Positions 11,885 to 24,900 of a stretch of DNA of 64,000 nucleotides are shown piece after piece. Source of the DNA: Delphinus delphis (lineage: Eukaryota; Chordata; Mammalia; Artiodactyla; Delphinidae). Within the stretch, counting starts at the first letter, position 1. Every line of letters starts with the position of its first letter. Location of the stretch: contig NC_082696.1 in assembly GCF_949987515.2 (NCBI RefSeq), forward strand, positions 35,072,431 through 35,136,430. The letters are read 5' to 3'. Made by a program: the position numbers and the translations under genes. Under the pieces are notes generated by a model, which saw only the letters and a list, made by a program, of their open reading frames with translations, searched no databases and was not told the DNA's origin.

Positions 11885-12115
11885 GCAGGACTGGATATGT
11901 AATTTACAGGGCCCTGTGCAAGATGAAAATGTGAGGCCTCCTATTCAAAAACTGTTAAGACTTACAAGACTGCTTTAACAGAGCATTAAACCAAGCATGG
12001 AACCCTTCTAAGCTTGCTGCCCTATGTGACTGCACAGGTCACATACCCATAAAACTGATCTTACGCTTAAGTGACCCTTGGAAATTTCAGACCTTGCTTC
12101 AAAAACAGCGATAGA
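11885..12115. mobile_element. Old interspersed repeat, probably a DNA-transposon relic
   Basis: Phrases such as 'cagggccctgtgcaagatga' and 'gcattaaaccaagcatgg' followed by 'tatgtgactgcacaggtcac' match a common old mammalian repeat that I recall but cannot name with certainty. Strand and family are left open. Confidence 0.5.
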
Positions 12116-13702
12116 TAAGTAACCAATACCTATTGGTAACCAATACCTCTTGCTTCAGTAGATCTAATAATATTCCAATATCCATACTAACGATCTGGAT
12201 ATATATTGCAAAAGAAAATTGTCAGCCAGTTTCTCTTTCCTAGTTCTGTTTAGTGCCTTGGGTCAAACTTCCCAAAGAAATGCATTTAAGACTCGAGTGT
12301 TGATGAGAAAAAGCTTCCATCAACCCTTCTTCATTTTGTAGTACAATCGACCCTTGGAAGGCAGAAAATGAATTAGAGAAAACAAAATAAACGTTAGAAA
12401 ACCTGAGGCATTCTGGACAATGATGAGAGAGGAAAATGTGTCAACAAATGTAATTCTGTTTAGGACTGCAAAATGAGAATACAACTTTCATTAATACTCT
12501 GGGCTGAATCCAGGCCTTTGTCTGATTGATATGGAGAATCCCAACTGTGAGGTTGGGAAAAAGATGGAGATTTACGCACACTAGTATTTTCTACAGTTAT
12601 GTTCATGACTCCAGAGGCTCAGGAAGATTTAATAAATCAAATAAGTAAATAAGCAAAAGAAGCATCCTATGATCACTACTTCATGCAGAGTTTCCACTAT
12701 TGTCCAAGAAATTTCCACATGCACAGCAAGGACAGAAGATGGCTCTCTTGTTACCCACTATTTGAAGAAAAACGTCTAACTTTGATAATGATGTAATATG
12801 GCTTTCACCCCTTGAACTTCAGAGAAATCTATTTAATCTTTTTCAATGTCCCCTTATGAGCAAAGATATATTTTCCACTTTTAATGTTGGTTGACTAGCT
12901 TGTGAATGCTTTATAAGGGATATGTCACTGCTTTGGTTTGGGGATTTTATGTGGTAAATAATTTCAGCAGTGAGAGAGCCTGAAAAATAACTGTACCACT
13001 TAGGGAATCATTTTTTTTCTTTTTGCTTTGAAAGATAGAGAGAAAGAAAGAGAAAGAGAGAGAAAGAGAAGAAAGAAAGATATGATACTCCTGAGCCCAG
13101 CAAAAGTCAACTGACAAAAACAAAATGCTTAAGGCTTTTAAAAACGGGTCACTGAAATTCTGTTATAATTTAAAGAATCATCATGTCATATAGTTTTGAA
13201 CTGAGAGGCTTCAAAGAAATCATAGGCCAAAACTTTACTTCATTGGTAAAGAAATAAAGCCCAGGGAAATTAATTTACTTACTAAACACTGCTAGTTTAT
13301 ACACTCATTCCAGCTTTCTAGTTACATTCCTGTACTTTTCCTACATGACCTCCCTATAGAGTTCATTTCAGGGAAAGCTTTAAACAGAACCTCCTCTCCC
13401 AGACAATTATGTCCGACCAGGTTTATAAACATTATCCCTGATAATTCACTCATTTGTTTATTTATTAAATAAATTAGTTAGGTCTTTTAAAGACTATATC
13501 CCAAGCCCCATGTTACAGTTGGGACTGAAACAGAGACGCTGCTCTTGATTGCAAGAGATGAAAAACAAGGGAAAAAATAGAGATATCAAAATGAAATACA
13601 ATTAGTAGCTAGGGAAGCCCGTGAATTCGGTGTGAAATACAGCGTGTATGGACAATGCACAGTAACTACATAGTTAAAGACAGAGAAATTATCCTGAAAT
13701 TG
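12116..13702. other. No gene seen; purine microsatellite inside
   Basis: AT-rich unique sequence apart from a GA/GAAA-rich tract at 13030-13080. No frame of interest and no family recognised. Confidence 0.5.
13030..13080 (+). repeat. (GAAA/GA)n microsatellite
   Basis: About 50 bases of almost pure purine made of gaaa and ga units with interruptions. Confidence 0.95.
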
Positions 13703-13945
13703 AGGCATGGATTCTGGAGCCAGGTCACCTGGTTTCAAATCTCAGCTCTGCAGCTTGCTAACTCTGAACTCTTAGAGAAGCTACTTAACATTTTGATGTT
13801 CCAGTTTCCTCCTTGGTAAAATGTAGATTAATAGTAGTACATAGCTCATATGGCAGCTGTTATAAGAATTAAAAGAGTTGATCCATTTGATGGCCTTTAA
13901 AACAGTTGCTGGCAAATGGTCAGCACTGGATGAATGTTAGCCTTT
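13703..13945 (+). mobile_element. MIR, nearly full length
   Basis: Long sense match: 'ggattctggagccaggtcac ctggtttcaaat' (B-box-like part), 'ctcagctctgcagcttgcta', 'ttcctccttggtaaaatgta', then the 3' part 'gttgctggcaaatggtcagc'. Around 240 bases, close to the full MIR length. Confidence 0.88.
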
Positions 13946-14384
13946 TTACGAAGTTACAGGACCTAAACTTATCCCCTGAAATTACTTATACTTGCTCTAC
14001 AATTGATTGTATTGCATTTTTCTAGCTTCAAAATATATGAATAATAGTATTTAAATCATATCATCCTAAACTAAGGAATAAATAGCAGAAATTTTAAAAA
14101 CAGAAATCCTGGCTTTTCTTTATGATTTCTAATAGTATATATATCAGCCCTAGATCATGAGTACTGTATGTGTATTATTTTCTCAAAAGAAAATGCAAAC
14201 ACAACATCAGAATGTCTTATCAGTTGTCCAGGGCAACTCTTTTTATAATATAATATTAAAATAAACAGGGTTTATTTTATGGTACAGAACTCAAAGACTG
14301 GAGACATCAAAAGCCGCTGTGCGCTGCTCCTCTGCGTGTCTGTACCCAGGTCGCATAAACAGGAAGCAGCTCTTGCGGAATGGA

Positions 14385-14525
14385 AGGAACGTGGGAACTA
14401 GAGTCAAACGCCTGGAGTCTCAGGGCTGGCTCTACCAATTCCTTGCTTGCTGGAGCATAGGAAGTTACTTAAACTGTCTGGGGCTTAGTTTCATCATCCT
14501 GAAATTAGGGATGATAATGTGAGAG
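14385..14525 (+). mobile_element. MIR fragment
   Basis: 'gtgggaactagagtcaaacg cctgga' followed by 'ggctggctctaccaattcct', 'aagttacttaaactgtctgg' and 'ttcatcatcctgaaattagg' match the sense MIR core. Confidence 0.8.
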
Positions 14526-17500
14526 CATAATTTATGCGAAGGTATGTGAAGCCATAAATTTGTGACAAAACTATAAAGCAGTATAATCACTTAGTATAGT
14601 CAATTTAATTTCTTTTTACTCATTTTCTAGGCTTTGGACTGAGGCAAACTTTTCAGGTTAATAAAGGACACAAACGTACATGTATAAACAGAGAAAAGGC
14701 AAGCAGACAGAGAGAGAGAGAGGGAACTGCCAGCCTTTCTGTTTCCATCTCTATTGCTTCCTAGTTACATCCCCACCCCTTTCCTCTAAAACAGCAGGAA
14801 GTGATCAGATATCATTGTTTACATTTTGACTGAGCTTGATTCACACTGAGGTGTTATCTCTCTTAGGAGTTTGCATTACAACATGATGTGTTACCTCCTT
14901 TACTTATTTGGCATTTGATCTCCATTTAAAAGCATTAGTTACTTTAAAGTGAAGCCACAGATAGATCTGCTTCAGCATTTTGGAGTGTCAAAGTGTTAAT
15001 TCAGAAGGGACTTCAGAGGTACCTGGGGCGAGGGAGGCAGAGTGTCAGTTCCTTCTCCCCCTCTTCACACTCCTATCCTTTGGTCTTAACGTCTCTGAAT
15101 ATTCTGGCCACACGCTTCCTCTGTGCTCAAAGTCAGATCCTTTCTTCTGATGTTCTCTCCCCTGGGCTCACCTTCCTGCTTGGTGTACTCCTCCCTATAG
15201 GATAAATGGCTCCCACTTCTGGCTCAATGTTTCTGCTAATGAAGATCACCAGAACTTATGGCGCCCACCTCCGAATGAGCCTATGGAGGCAACAGCCCTC
15301 TTATTCTGGAGGATGAGAACCTGAAACAGGATCGCATAAGGGGTAGGAGAGGACAGAGGCGTTTATTGGCAAGATTAGAGTTGATGGGGGTCTCAGGCTT
15401 GGAAAAGAGAGCAGGTGGCAAAATTGTGATAATGTGATGACATACGTTTAGTTTGGTACTACATGATACCGTGATAAGAAAAAGTACTGAACATCTTGAA
15501 ATTGTCTCTAATACTCAGCCTCATAATGGTGTTGGGGTATTGAGGTGAGGTGCTCTATACTTGGTGGCTTATTCTCACCAGCAAGTGTACGTACATAACG
15601 CATAACCTTACGGGCAGTGTCTACATTGAATCACTTTATGTTTCTGAAGAGGAAATATCAAATTGCTGGAAGGTCAATGTCTAGTGCTCATAGTGTGCTG
15701 GCTGAGATGAGGGAAACAAGTTCATGATGACCTGCTGTGAAAATAAGTCCTCTGTTGTACAAAGAAACTGATTGCCCACCTCTGTCTTTAGTAACAGAGA
15801 TTTCATGTAACTTGTCTTAAAGGCGTGACTGTAGCATCTCTAAAAAGAAGTTATCAGGATCTTTCTGATAGCTAGCCCCTCTACTCACCCAGAATGCCAC
15901 ACAGGGCAGTCAGGAGTTCTCTGTTTTTGTTTGTTTGTTATCGGTTGGTTGGTTAGTTTGCTGGTTGGTTGGTTTGAGTGGACTTTTTTCTCTTTATTTT
16001 TCTAAATTTTTTAGACCATTAGTATGTTGAGAGTTTTTGCCTAGTTGAGATTTGTGTTGCTTCTTCACTCTTGTTTTTACTGTTTGGTTGTTTTCTTTGT
16101 TCTAAGTTTCTGTGTGTTTATTTGATTTCATATCACACATCTTTCATTTATAAATGGAAATGGAAAGTAGTAGTCAGGAGAAGGCCACCTCCTGACTTCT
16201 AGGGTCAGAGGATAGATACTTGTTTTTCCCTTGGTGCCACCTTTCAGATGCCTAGTACTGACCTTAAAGGAGGCTTTCAATCTTTAATCAGTAAGCAAGG
16301 AAAAATGAACAGTGCTTGCTAAAGATCACTGATTTTAGAACTCAGAACAAATCAAGGTCAAATTACCAATGAAGAAAATCAATATGATTATCTCCAAAAG
16401 TAAATTTAAGAGAATCAGTTTTTCTTGCAAGATAACTAAGGGCCTCAATGAGAGAATACATAGTCCCCAATACATACATTTCCTAATACTCTTCCTAAGG
16501 GATGACATGCTAGTAGTTTAACCAAGATGTTTGAGTGCAATATATCAAGTTTAATGTTCAAGAAAAAGCAGCTTAACTTGAAAAGGGTAAGATTAGCCAG
16601 GACATTTATTTTCACCTTTTCCTTATTCACCTTTAAGACATTCAAAAAAGTAAGATAAATTGCCCAAGGCCTGATAACTAATAAATAAGAATTGGATCCG
16701 GTGTCAAAACTTGGCCTATATAATTCTAAACCAATGCTCTTTCTGCCTTGATGCTGGTGGAAGAAGGTCTTGTAATCTCTTTAAATCCCTGCTTTAAGAA
16801 GAACAAGGTACCATTAAGGCAGATTGGAAATTATTGATTTAAAGCTCTTGTGTTAATTTACCCGCTTTCACTAAGCAAACTTCCAACCCATTGCTTAATA
16901 GACTACCCAACAAATAACTCTGTTCCATTGATCATTCCTGTCTGATTAAACTTCCTAATATTAGGATTAGAAATAGTGTCAGATGCCTCTTGTGCTCCAC
17001 TTCAGATCCCTTTAGCCTCACCTCTTGTTCCAGCCACTCTAGTCCACCATTGCAGCACAGACTTTTCATCAGCTTCACAGGGGGCTTCCATACACTTGCC
17101 TCATACAAAGCCTCCAGCTTCTTGTTTCCTACACTCAGCGTATAACCAGACCTAAAGTAATTCTAGTGGCACATGTTCTCTTTCTTGATGGGATGGGCTA
17201 CTTAACCCCACTCTACAGTTGAGTGAAATTTACTCTTGTCAGCAGTATCCGGATTAGTATTATATCAGTGTATCACAGAAATCTATTCAAATTATAAACA
17301 ATACAAGCAAAAATACTGAGAACTAACTGGTAAGATAAAAACCTGAATATTTTGTACAAATTTTAGTCACTTGTTTAAACGATTTTTCCTTTATGCCTTC
17401 TTCCTTGGCAATAAGAACAATGCATATCATTAAATGTGCATCACTTTAACTTAGTAATAAATTTTGTTGGTTTCAACAATAGATTCCATAATGTATATAA

Positions 17501-17602
17501 TACTTTATGCTGAGAGGGCACTACCAGAGAATTATATGAAAAAAGTCAAGGGCTGAAAATACCATCATTTGTCTATATAATTTCTTCTAATTTTCAAGTG
17601 TT
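14526..17602. other. No gene recognised; small low-complexity tracts and one MIR scrap
   Basis: Contains a short (AG)n tract at 14708-14722, a TTTG/TTGG-rich tract at 15923-15978, and a probable antisense MIR scrap at 16640-16750 ('aaattgcccaaggcctgata'). The remaining ~2.5 kb is unique-looking. Frames of 74 codons or fewer were discarded. Confidence 0.5.
15923..15978 (+). repeat. (TTTG/TTGG)n low-complexity tract
   Basis: Three tttg units followed by repeated ggtt units with two interruptions. Confidence 0.85.
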
Positions 17603-18420
17603 TCAGTGACTATTGCTGTATAACAAACCACCCAAAGTCTGATGAAAAACAGCCGTTATGTTATGCTCACAAATTCTGTGGGTTAGAAATTCAGACTGGG
17701 AATAGCAGGAATGGCTGATCTTTGCTCCACAATGTTTGAGATCTCAGCTGGGTAGGCTTTAAGGCTGAAGTGATTCAATAGCTGGGACTAAAATCATCCG
17801 AAGGCATCCTCACTCACATGTCTGGTGGTTGGAGCTGGCTGTTGGCTGGAACCTCAGCTTGGCTGAGGACCAGAGTATCTCCATGTGGCTTCTTCGTGTA
17901 GTATCTCTCTATGAGCTAGTGGGGGCTTCCTCACAGAATGGTGGCTGCTATGTCCCAAGAGCAAGTGTCCCAAGAGAGCAAAGGGCAGGTGCGTGGCACT
18001 TTTATGATGTAGCCTCGAAGTCACTTAGTGTCATTTCCCCCATACTCTATTAGTTGAGGCAGTCCAAAGGTCTGCCCAGTGCAGGAAGAGGAAACATGAA
18101 CTTCACCATTCAATGGGAAGAGTATCAAGGTTTTGAGGGCAGTTAGAAATGTGATCTGACTTTTGTCTGACTGCCATTGTGAGGAGAGCATGCAGGCCAT
18201 CTTTGGAAAATACAGTATGTCACAGTCCAACCTCTGGCCATAAAATTTCACATCCCTCCTACACTCGCACATGGCAGATGCACTCATCTCTTCCCTGAGA
18301 CTTCTTAGTCTCATTCTATTTGGCATCTGCTTAAAATCTAGTATTTTCTTGTCTAAATCAGGTCCAGGTGCAAATGAGGCTCCTTGGGTGCAATTCCTCA
18401 AGTATAGCTTCATCACTAAC
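17603..18420 (-). mobile_element. MaLR (MLT1-like) LTR with a piece of internal region
   Basis: Read on the minus strand, 18420-18228 resembles the end of a MaLR internal region and closes with GGCCAGAGGTTGGAC. The LTR then opens TGTGACATACTGTATTTTCC at 18227 and ends near 17603 with the 3' phrase TTGTTATACAGCAATAG. The internal-to-LTR junction is what a 3' LTR should show. The 133-codon minus frame (18021-18422) lies across this junction and is not a host gene. Subfamily uncertain. Confidence 0.65.
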
Positions 18421-18950
18421 ACTCATCTTGACCTGAAGACTTGAGAATGAAAGAATTGTGTTATCTGCTTCCCAAATACCCAATACTCAATAATGAGACA
18501 AATATAGGATGGCCTTTTTTTCACACTCCCATTCAAAAAGGGGGAAGCCAGGAGGCACACAGCAATTATAGATCCACAGATATTAATTATTCTCACTTTA
18601 CCTCTCCCAAACAGTTTCATCTGTACAAATACTGTAACAGTATTAATTTAGTAATATACTAATATTATATGAACATTTTTCACTTAAATACTAGCATTTG
18701 ATCAAAGAAGCCAGAAATTAAATGCAGTAAACAATTTCTGTATTCTTCAATTATTGTATCAGATAGTCACTCTGTTAGCCTACAATGCCTCATTGTGCTA
18801 CCCCTAAAATGTCTTTCCCATAGATTCCATAAATTGTAAAATAATGTGACTTAATAATATACTTAAAAATTTGAATATATACCCTCTGGATACATTCCTT
18901 CTTAATCTAATGTCATTTAAAAAATACTGGAATAACTTTAGATATCTCAA
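18421..18950. other. No gene or repeat recognised
   Basis: AT-rich sequence. It may include more of the MaLR internal region at its left edge, but I could not follow it. Confidence 0.4.
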
Positions 18951-19511
18951 TGTGGCAGGCTAAAATCTACGAGGGCCCCCAAGATTCCTGCTCTAATTCC
19001 TAGGACTATGAAGAAAATGGAGTTTACTCTAGTGATTAGGTTATATCATGTGGTGTGGTTGAATTTAAGAAAGGGAGACTATCTAAATGAGGCTTTTAAA
19101 AACAGGGAGCGCTCTCTGGCTGGTAGAAGAGGAAAGAGACAAGCTGTGACTGGCCTGGCAAAAGGAAACATCCATGTTGTGAACCATCTCTGGAGGCCAT
19201 GTGTAAAGAACCTGAGAGGGACCTTGAGAAGCTGAGAGCAACCAGCATGGAAATGGGGACATCAGTCCTCCAACTGCAAGGGACTGAATTCTGCCAACAA
19301 CATAAATAAACAGAAGGGAGCTTTTCCTGGAGCCTCCAGATAAGAATTCAGCATGGCCAGCACTTTGATTTCAGACTTGCAATACTCCGAGTAGGGAACC
19401 CAACCATGCCCTGCAAACTTCTGATCAACACAACTGTGAACTAATAAATGGGTACTCTTTTAAGCTGTTACGTTTGCAGTAATTTGTTATGAAGCAATGG
19501 AAACTAATATA
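18951..19511 (+). mobile_element. MLT1-family LTR (MaLR)
   Basis: Begins tgtggcaggctaaaatctac and includes 'gaattctgccaacaacataa' and 'cctccagataagaattcagc'. It ends with 'agctgttacgtttgcagtaa tttgttatgaag' and 'aaactaatat', the MLT1 3' end. About 560 bases, and no adjoining internal region is obvious. Confidence 0.85.
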
Positions 19512-19714
19512 GTCATCCAGGAAATGGGAGTCTTAACTGAACAAGGACTTGAGGATGAGCTCGAGATAAGTAAAGGAGGTGATATGGGATAAGGCAGAAC
19601 TCACACTGAACTAACTGTCCTTCCCTGCCCGTCTCTCCTCTTACATGTACAGGCAAATTCCTTCACAATGTCATCAGTGGAGCAGAGTGGGCTGTACTGA
19701 GCAGGATATTCACG

Positions 19715-19885
19715 GGCTTGGTTCTGTCAGACCTGGTGTCAAATGATGGCTCTTCCATATGACCTCAAGTTAGTTACTTGACCTCTCTGGACCTCCATTT
19801 CTCCAAGTGTAAATGGAGAAAGCATCTCCTTAAAGGTGTATTTGGAGGGAATAAATCAGGTAACATGATAAACATTCAAATATTT
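19715..19885 (+). mobile_element. MIR fragment
   Basis: 'ggttctgtcagacctggtgt', 'tagttacttgacctctctgg' and 'atttctccaagtgtaaatgg' follow the sense MIR core. Confidence 0.78.
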
Positions 19886-21844
19886 ATTTACTTAAAGGCA
19901 TTCTGTGGAAGTTTCAACCATACAACATTTAACACAAAAGAGATGCTTAGGGAGACCAGGATTCCCAAGCCATTCGGGGAGCAGCAGTGCTGTGCTGCCT
20001 TCCTCCATTTTTATTTCCTAGGATTCCACTTGCTTAAATCATTGTGGAACGACAGGGAGAAAGTCTTCCCAATGAGCCAACATGTAGTGATAAGATTAAG
20101 CTGCTGGGAGAAGGGACCCATGTTTGTTGGGCAGTTAGAAATGTTATCTTTTATTTGACCTGAGTGAAGTGCCTAACACTAGATTTTTAAGAATCAAGTA
20201 CAATTTCAGATGTTTATTAGTTCACCTGTTTTTAACAAGGAATTTTTGTTGTTGATGTTGGTGGTGGTAGTTATACTTTGTATTTTAAATAAACACGACA
20301 TTTTGTGTTACAACTCTCCCTTCATACTAACTGTTAAAGAAGTGCTTATAATTCAGATAAAGAAGAGACCATCAATAGAAGGAAAATACTAAACTTTAAC
20401 TGTCTGTCTGACTATGTCCTCTAGTTTAGATTATCTTATCTGTTAGAATGAAAATTATATCCCTTGGCAAAAAAAAAAAAAAGTAGAAGAAGAAGAGAAA
20501 CATAAAAAGTGTAAATTGAACTTTTGCCTTGTGTTACATCTCTGCTGTTTACCAAAATCAATTTATTTCTGTTTGTTTTACTGTCTATCTGCTGAAAACG
20601 TATCTGAATCCAACAAAATGTGAAACATGTGATTTGAAATAGTTTGAGAAAGGAAAAAGGAAGCATCCTGTTAAATGTTAAAAATGGGTTCTGTGGTAAA
20701 TTGTATACATGCACCACATCAAAACTAAATCGAAGTTAAAATAAATAATGTTACACTGAAAGTTGAAAGAATATAGCAAATCATAAAGATGCTTGTATAC
20801 TAATTGAGAGTATTTTAATTGTTAAAAGATTTAGAGGAATAAACATCTTAGATGGGAACACAGTGCTGAAAGATCAGTGCCGGTTCTGGTTTTCCTTTCT
20901 AGTGGCTTGGCACGGCGGCTGTGCTGAGCTCCAGCCTTGCCTTCAGAAACAGAAGCAATGCTGTTCAAAGGATTAATCAGTGGCCCATCCATAGGAGGCC
21001 TGGGGACATCCACATCCGCAGTCCCAAAAACTGTTACAGAAAGCTTGTGCCCTCAGCCCTTGCTGAGTTGCATTTCCGTCAAGGCAGCAGTTCCTGGAAG
21101 GCATGCCCTTTGGGGTTAGGCTTGGTTTGTTTCTGTCTCCCATGTCTGCAGTGCTATTGACCTCGCCATCTCCTCTGTTCCTCTCTTGTTTCTGTTGCTA
21201 TGAGTCACAATGTAATACAGCAGTATGACATTTTCCAAACTGGTCTCTTTTCTTACTCATGCTGATCTATATTACATGGCTAACATGACTCAAGAAAAAA
21301 ATGTTGTCTTCAGGAAAGAAAGTGTTTCGTTGTATATTCCTTTCTCCAGTTCTGTTGAATTCATATCAATTGAATTGAAGTGCATTTTGCAATATAATTT
21401 ACTAATTTTTGAAGTATGTATAAAACTCTTGTGGGATTCAATGTAGATATACTAACATTGGTCAGGCTTTTGGGTATTCTGGGAAACAAAAATATTTGGG
21501 TGTGTGTGTCTTCCAAATTCATATCATATTAATTTTGAATTCACATTCTTTTTCTTCTTTCTTCAAAATTTATCTCATCTTCACCTTCAAGGGTCACGTT
21601 AATTGTTAAGTATAGTCAACTAAGACACCAGATAGAGAAAAACGTCAAGTATTTGTTATATAAGTGGATAATCTATTAAATAAATAAACACCATAGGACA
21701 TTTCTAACATCCACCTATGGTATGTCAAGAATTTCTGTAGGGTTTGCATATAATACCATATTCGGTCCTTGAAATAACACTATAAGATAAATATTAGTAT
21801 CTCTATTTTATAAATTAAAAAATTAACTTTAGATGTATTAGTTC
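19886..21844. other. No confirmed gene; GC-richer exon-like island at 20903-21160
   Basis: Mostly AT-rich unique sequence. At 20883-20902 a pyrimidine tract ends in ttcctttctag, a good 3' splice-site shape. It is followed by an open plus-strand frame from 20903 to a TGA at 21158-21160, with several CpGs. No strong donor follows and no protein family is recognised. An island like this could be an exon relic, a conserved element or chance. Confidence 0.3.
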
Positions 21845-21965
21845 ATTCGCTCATTTTTTCCCCTAAAATATATGCTTTGAATATCTACTCTATGCCACAC
21901 TCTGGGCAAAGATTTGGGGATAAAATTGTAAGCAAAAATCCTCATGGTTCATTCTCTCACTGGAT
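21845..21965 (-). mobile_element. L2 fragment, antisense (weak)
   Basis: 'gaatatctactctatgccac' then 'actctgggcaaagatttggg' resemble the complement of the L2 3' end (tactatgtgccaggcactgt...). A MIR-like scrap may precede it at 21740-21840. Confidence 0.5.
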
Positions 21966-24900
21966 TTTCAAAACAAAGCAATAATAGTGTTACAGTTATT
22001 AGGTAGCTTATTATTAAATCTAATATTCAAGTCTAGTTCCTCTTGATGTCAGAGCCAGGGATTCACCAGCTTTTCCTTATCAGCCTTTCTCACTAAAGGA
22101 GAATAAAACTGGTGTCAGAAGCGAATCAGGCGTTTTACATATGACGCCCAGTTGTTCCAGATACGGTAGATCCCAAGAGGACAAAGAATGCTTTTTCCTC
22201 ACTTAGGATCTAGTCCTAGATTCTTAGGAGCATGGGTTTAATATCCTCTTCAGTGGTTCCATTATCCAATGGAGTGGTCGTTTCAGTTCCAGTAATATCT
22301 TTCGTCAACCATTTAGTTACCAAGTAAATAGGTCCAGCAGTATAGATGCTTAATGCACTCCCTAATTAAGGATACTGCTGATGAAAACATTTGTTAGTGT
22401 TAGTTTTCATATAAACAATTCTTTTAGTTGTAGTTTCTTTTTTGGTCTGTTGACTACATTTTAAAAGATTGTTTACGAAAAGAATGGATTTTTTAAATAG
22501 GATCCTAAATCTAGAACTTTAGTGTGACCTGAGTCCCTTCTGCACTTATTTTCTGCCAAATAAATCAATAATCAATGTCATACACAAGTCTAAGTCTAAT
22601 TTAACTAAATACCTTAAGAACTATTTTATCATTTCTTCTGCACTCCACAACAAGTTCAGGATAGGGAAATAATTCCATCCCAGTTGTGGCACACACTGGT
22701 CAAAAGTCAGGAAACTCACATATTTTGGGGTGATATGATCATTTAGTCACCTATTCACAAGTGGGTTAAAAAAACACACACAGCTAATAGCAAGTCACAA
22801 AGAGAAACCAGAAGGACCCAACTTCGATTATCAGAACATACTTATTTTCTTTTCCTAATAAAGAATATGTCAATGCTTGCTAGAGGCCCTGATGACCACA
22901 CCTCATTATTTCAGGGATGATTGATTAGTGCAGTGTCTTGCTGACCCAACCCCCTACAAAGGAATACCTACCTTCCATTGATAAATAGCCACCCTTAAAT
23001 TTCCTTGGAGGTAAACTGAAAACAGCACCGAAGGAACTTAGATAATATTTATGCATGCAGTCTTTTGATTCCAGAGCTTGAATGGTTTTGTCTGGTTATT
23101 GAAAAGACCAAACATTCTGGAATGAAATTTTGGTGGTTACATGCATGTCAGCTTACTTGCTGCAAATAAACCAAGCATATATTATAAGAGCTGTACATAT
23201 CACGTACTGGTTCAACTTGCTTTCCTTCCCAGAATTTCAAGAAATGCTGCTCTAGTCTCCACTGGTGCTCTGTTAGTGCTGTTGCAAGACTGAGAGCTAC
23301 TCTCTCCCTCCAAGCCATGTCAATTACATCAACCTGTATCGGTAGATATGGCACCCCTGAGCGGTACAAAATGCCGCAGTGCTCTGAGTGTGCGTTTATA
23401 GCCAGGTTTGAACACATCATGAAATATACGCCTCTCCTCACTAATGAAAATGGAGCCACATTTGCCTGTTCCTTCAGCCAGATGGGGCTATGATTGGTGT
23501 GTGCTTGCCTTTTACATTAATATTTGATTCCATAATAAGAACCACATGAGACAATTTCAGTTTATTGGTTCTTAAGTTGCCAAAATGGCTTTTGTACAAG
23601 TAATAAAATAAATAAAAATATTTCCCCTGTGTTTTTTCTTATAAAATACACTTGTTATGTAAAGGATAAGCACATACCAGTCAAAACCTGATCTGGCACA
23701 AGCAATATTGTCTTGCTTTTTCTTATTTAATAGAAAACAAAGGAGACATATTTATTAGTTTCCTAATAGCATGGTTGGCTCACACTGGCTTATATGTACA
23801 CATCAGATATTGGAGGCATTTATTTAGAAAGAAATGGTTTATGCTGACATCTTGGTAAAAATTTCAAAACCTAGTTACTAATAAAAATACATTTCCAGGG
23901 AAAGCATAAAATGAAGGAAGTGAAAAAAGTGAAAAACTGCTTGTCCTCTTGGTTATTCAGCCACTTGAACCCCTTCAGGGTTCAACCCCTAAAAAAGCTG
24001 GTGCTGGGCCTTCTCTGCTGCACCAAGAAGTCCAAAGTGAACCATGCTAGCATGCCTAAGGCCAGGGGTCTGCCATTCATTGAGCCTAGACTCAGATTTT
24101 AAGTTGAAATGCCCTCTTTTGAGTACAACTTGAACATAAGTCACGCCACCCTCATACTTGTCATTAGTCATCAGTTCGCATAAGTCTTTCTTATTTGGAA
24201 TATTTAAGAACCAATTCATAAATATTCCCCTTTAAAATATGAGTGCTCAACAGAGCAATGACATAGGAACAGATCTGCAATTGAAGCTGGCTGGCCATCT
24301 TCTTGGCCATCTTTCTGAGGAAGTACCTGTGAGCAAACGATATAAATGGGGAACCACTTTACCTCTGCTAAGACCTCACACTTCCATGAGCTGATACTGA
24401 TCTTCCACCAAGCTTATAAAATCTATCACAGGGCTTGCTCCTTCATTTCCTATTTTCAGTATTCAGAGACCCTGAAAAACAACGAGAGGGTTACAGGGAG
24501 TCTTCTGTAGTAAGGTTGGACTTACTAAAGAAAACAAGTGAGTGTTTGAGAAATGACTCTTTCCCCCAAACTGTTCGTTCTTGCAAAGAAGAGGCTACAC
24601 TACATAAGACTTGAATTATACTGCATAAGACTTGAATTTAATTAAATGGTTGCAAGAAATACTTTATAAAGCTAAACTTTACCCGTCATTTTTAAAAGAA
24701 TAAAACCTGTCCATGTTGTTTCAATAAATTTTGGTAAAGAAAATTCCGTTTGCTTAAACTCTTCCATTCCCTGGTTTGATCACTTTCTATCATTCTATGC
24801 TGAAAAACACAGAAATATTTTAAAAACAAAAGCATTCTTCTACCTGGACCTTATAAAACCTAAGTATTGTATAAGCATGAACATCTGTCTTAAAGGAAAA

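Noticed and set aside
18021..18422. 133-codon minus-strand frame
   Set aside because: It spans the junction between a MaLR internal region and its LTR. The sequence follows the repeat rather than a host protein.
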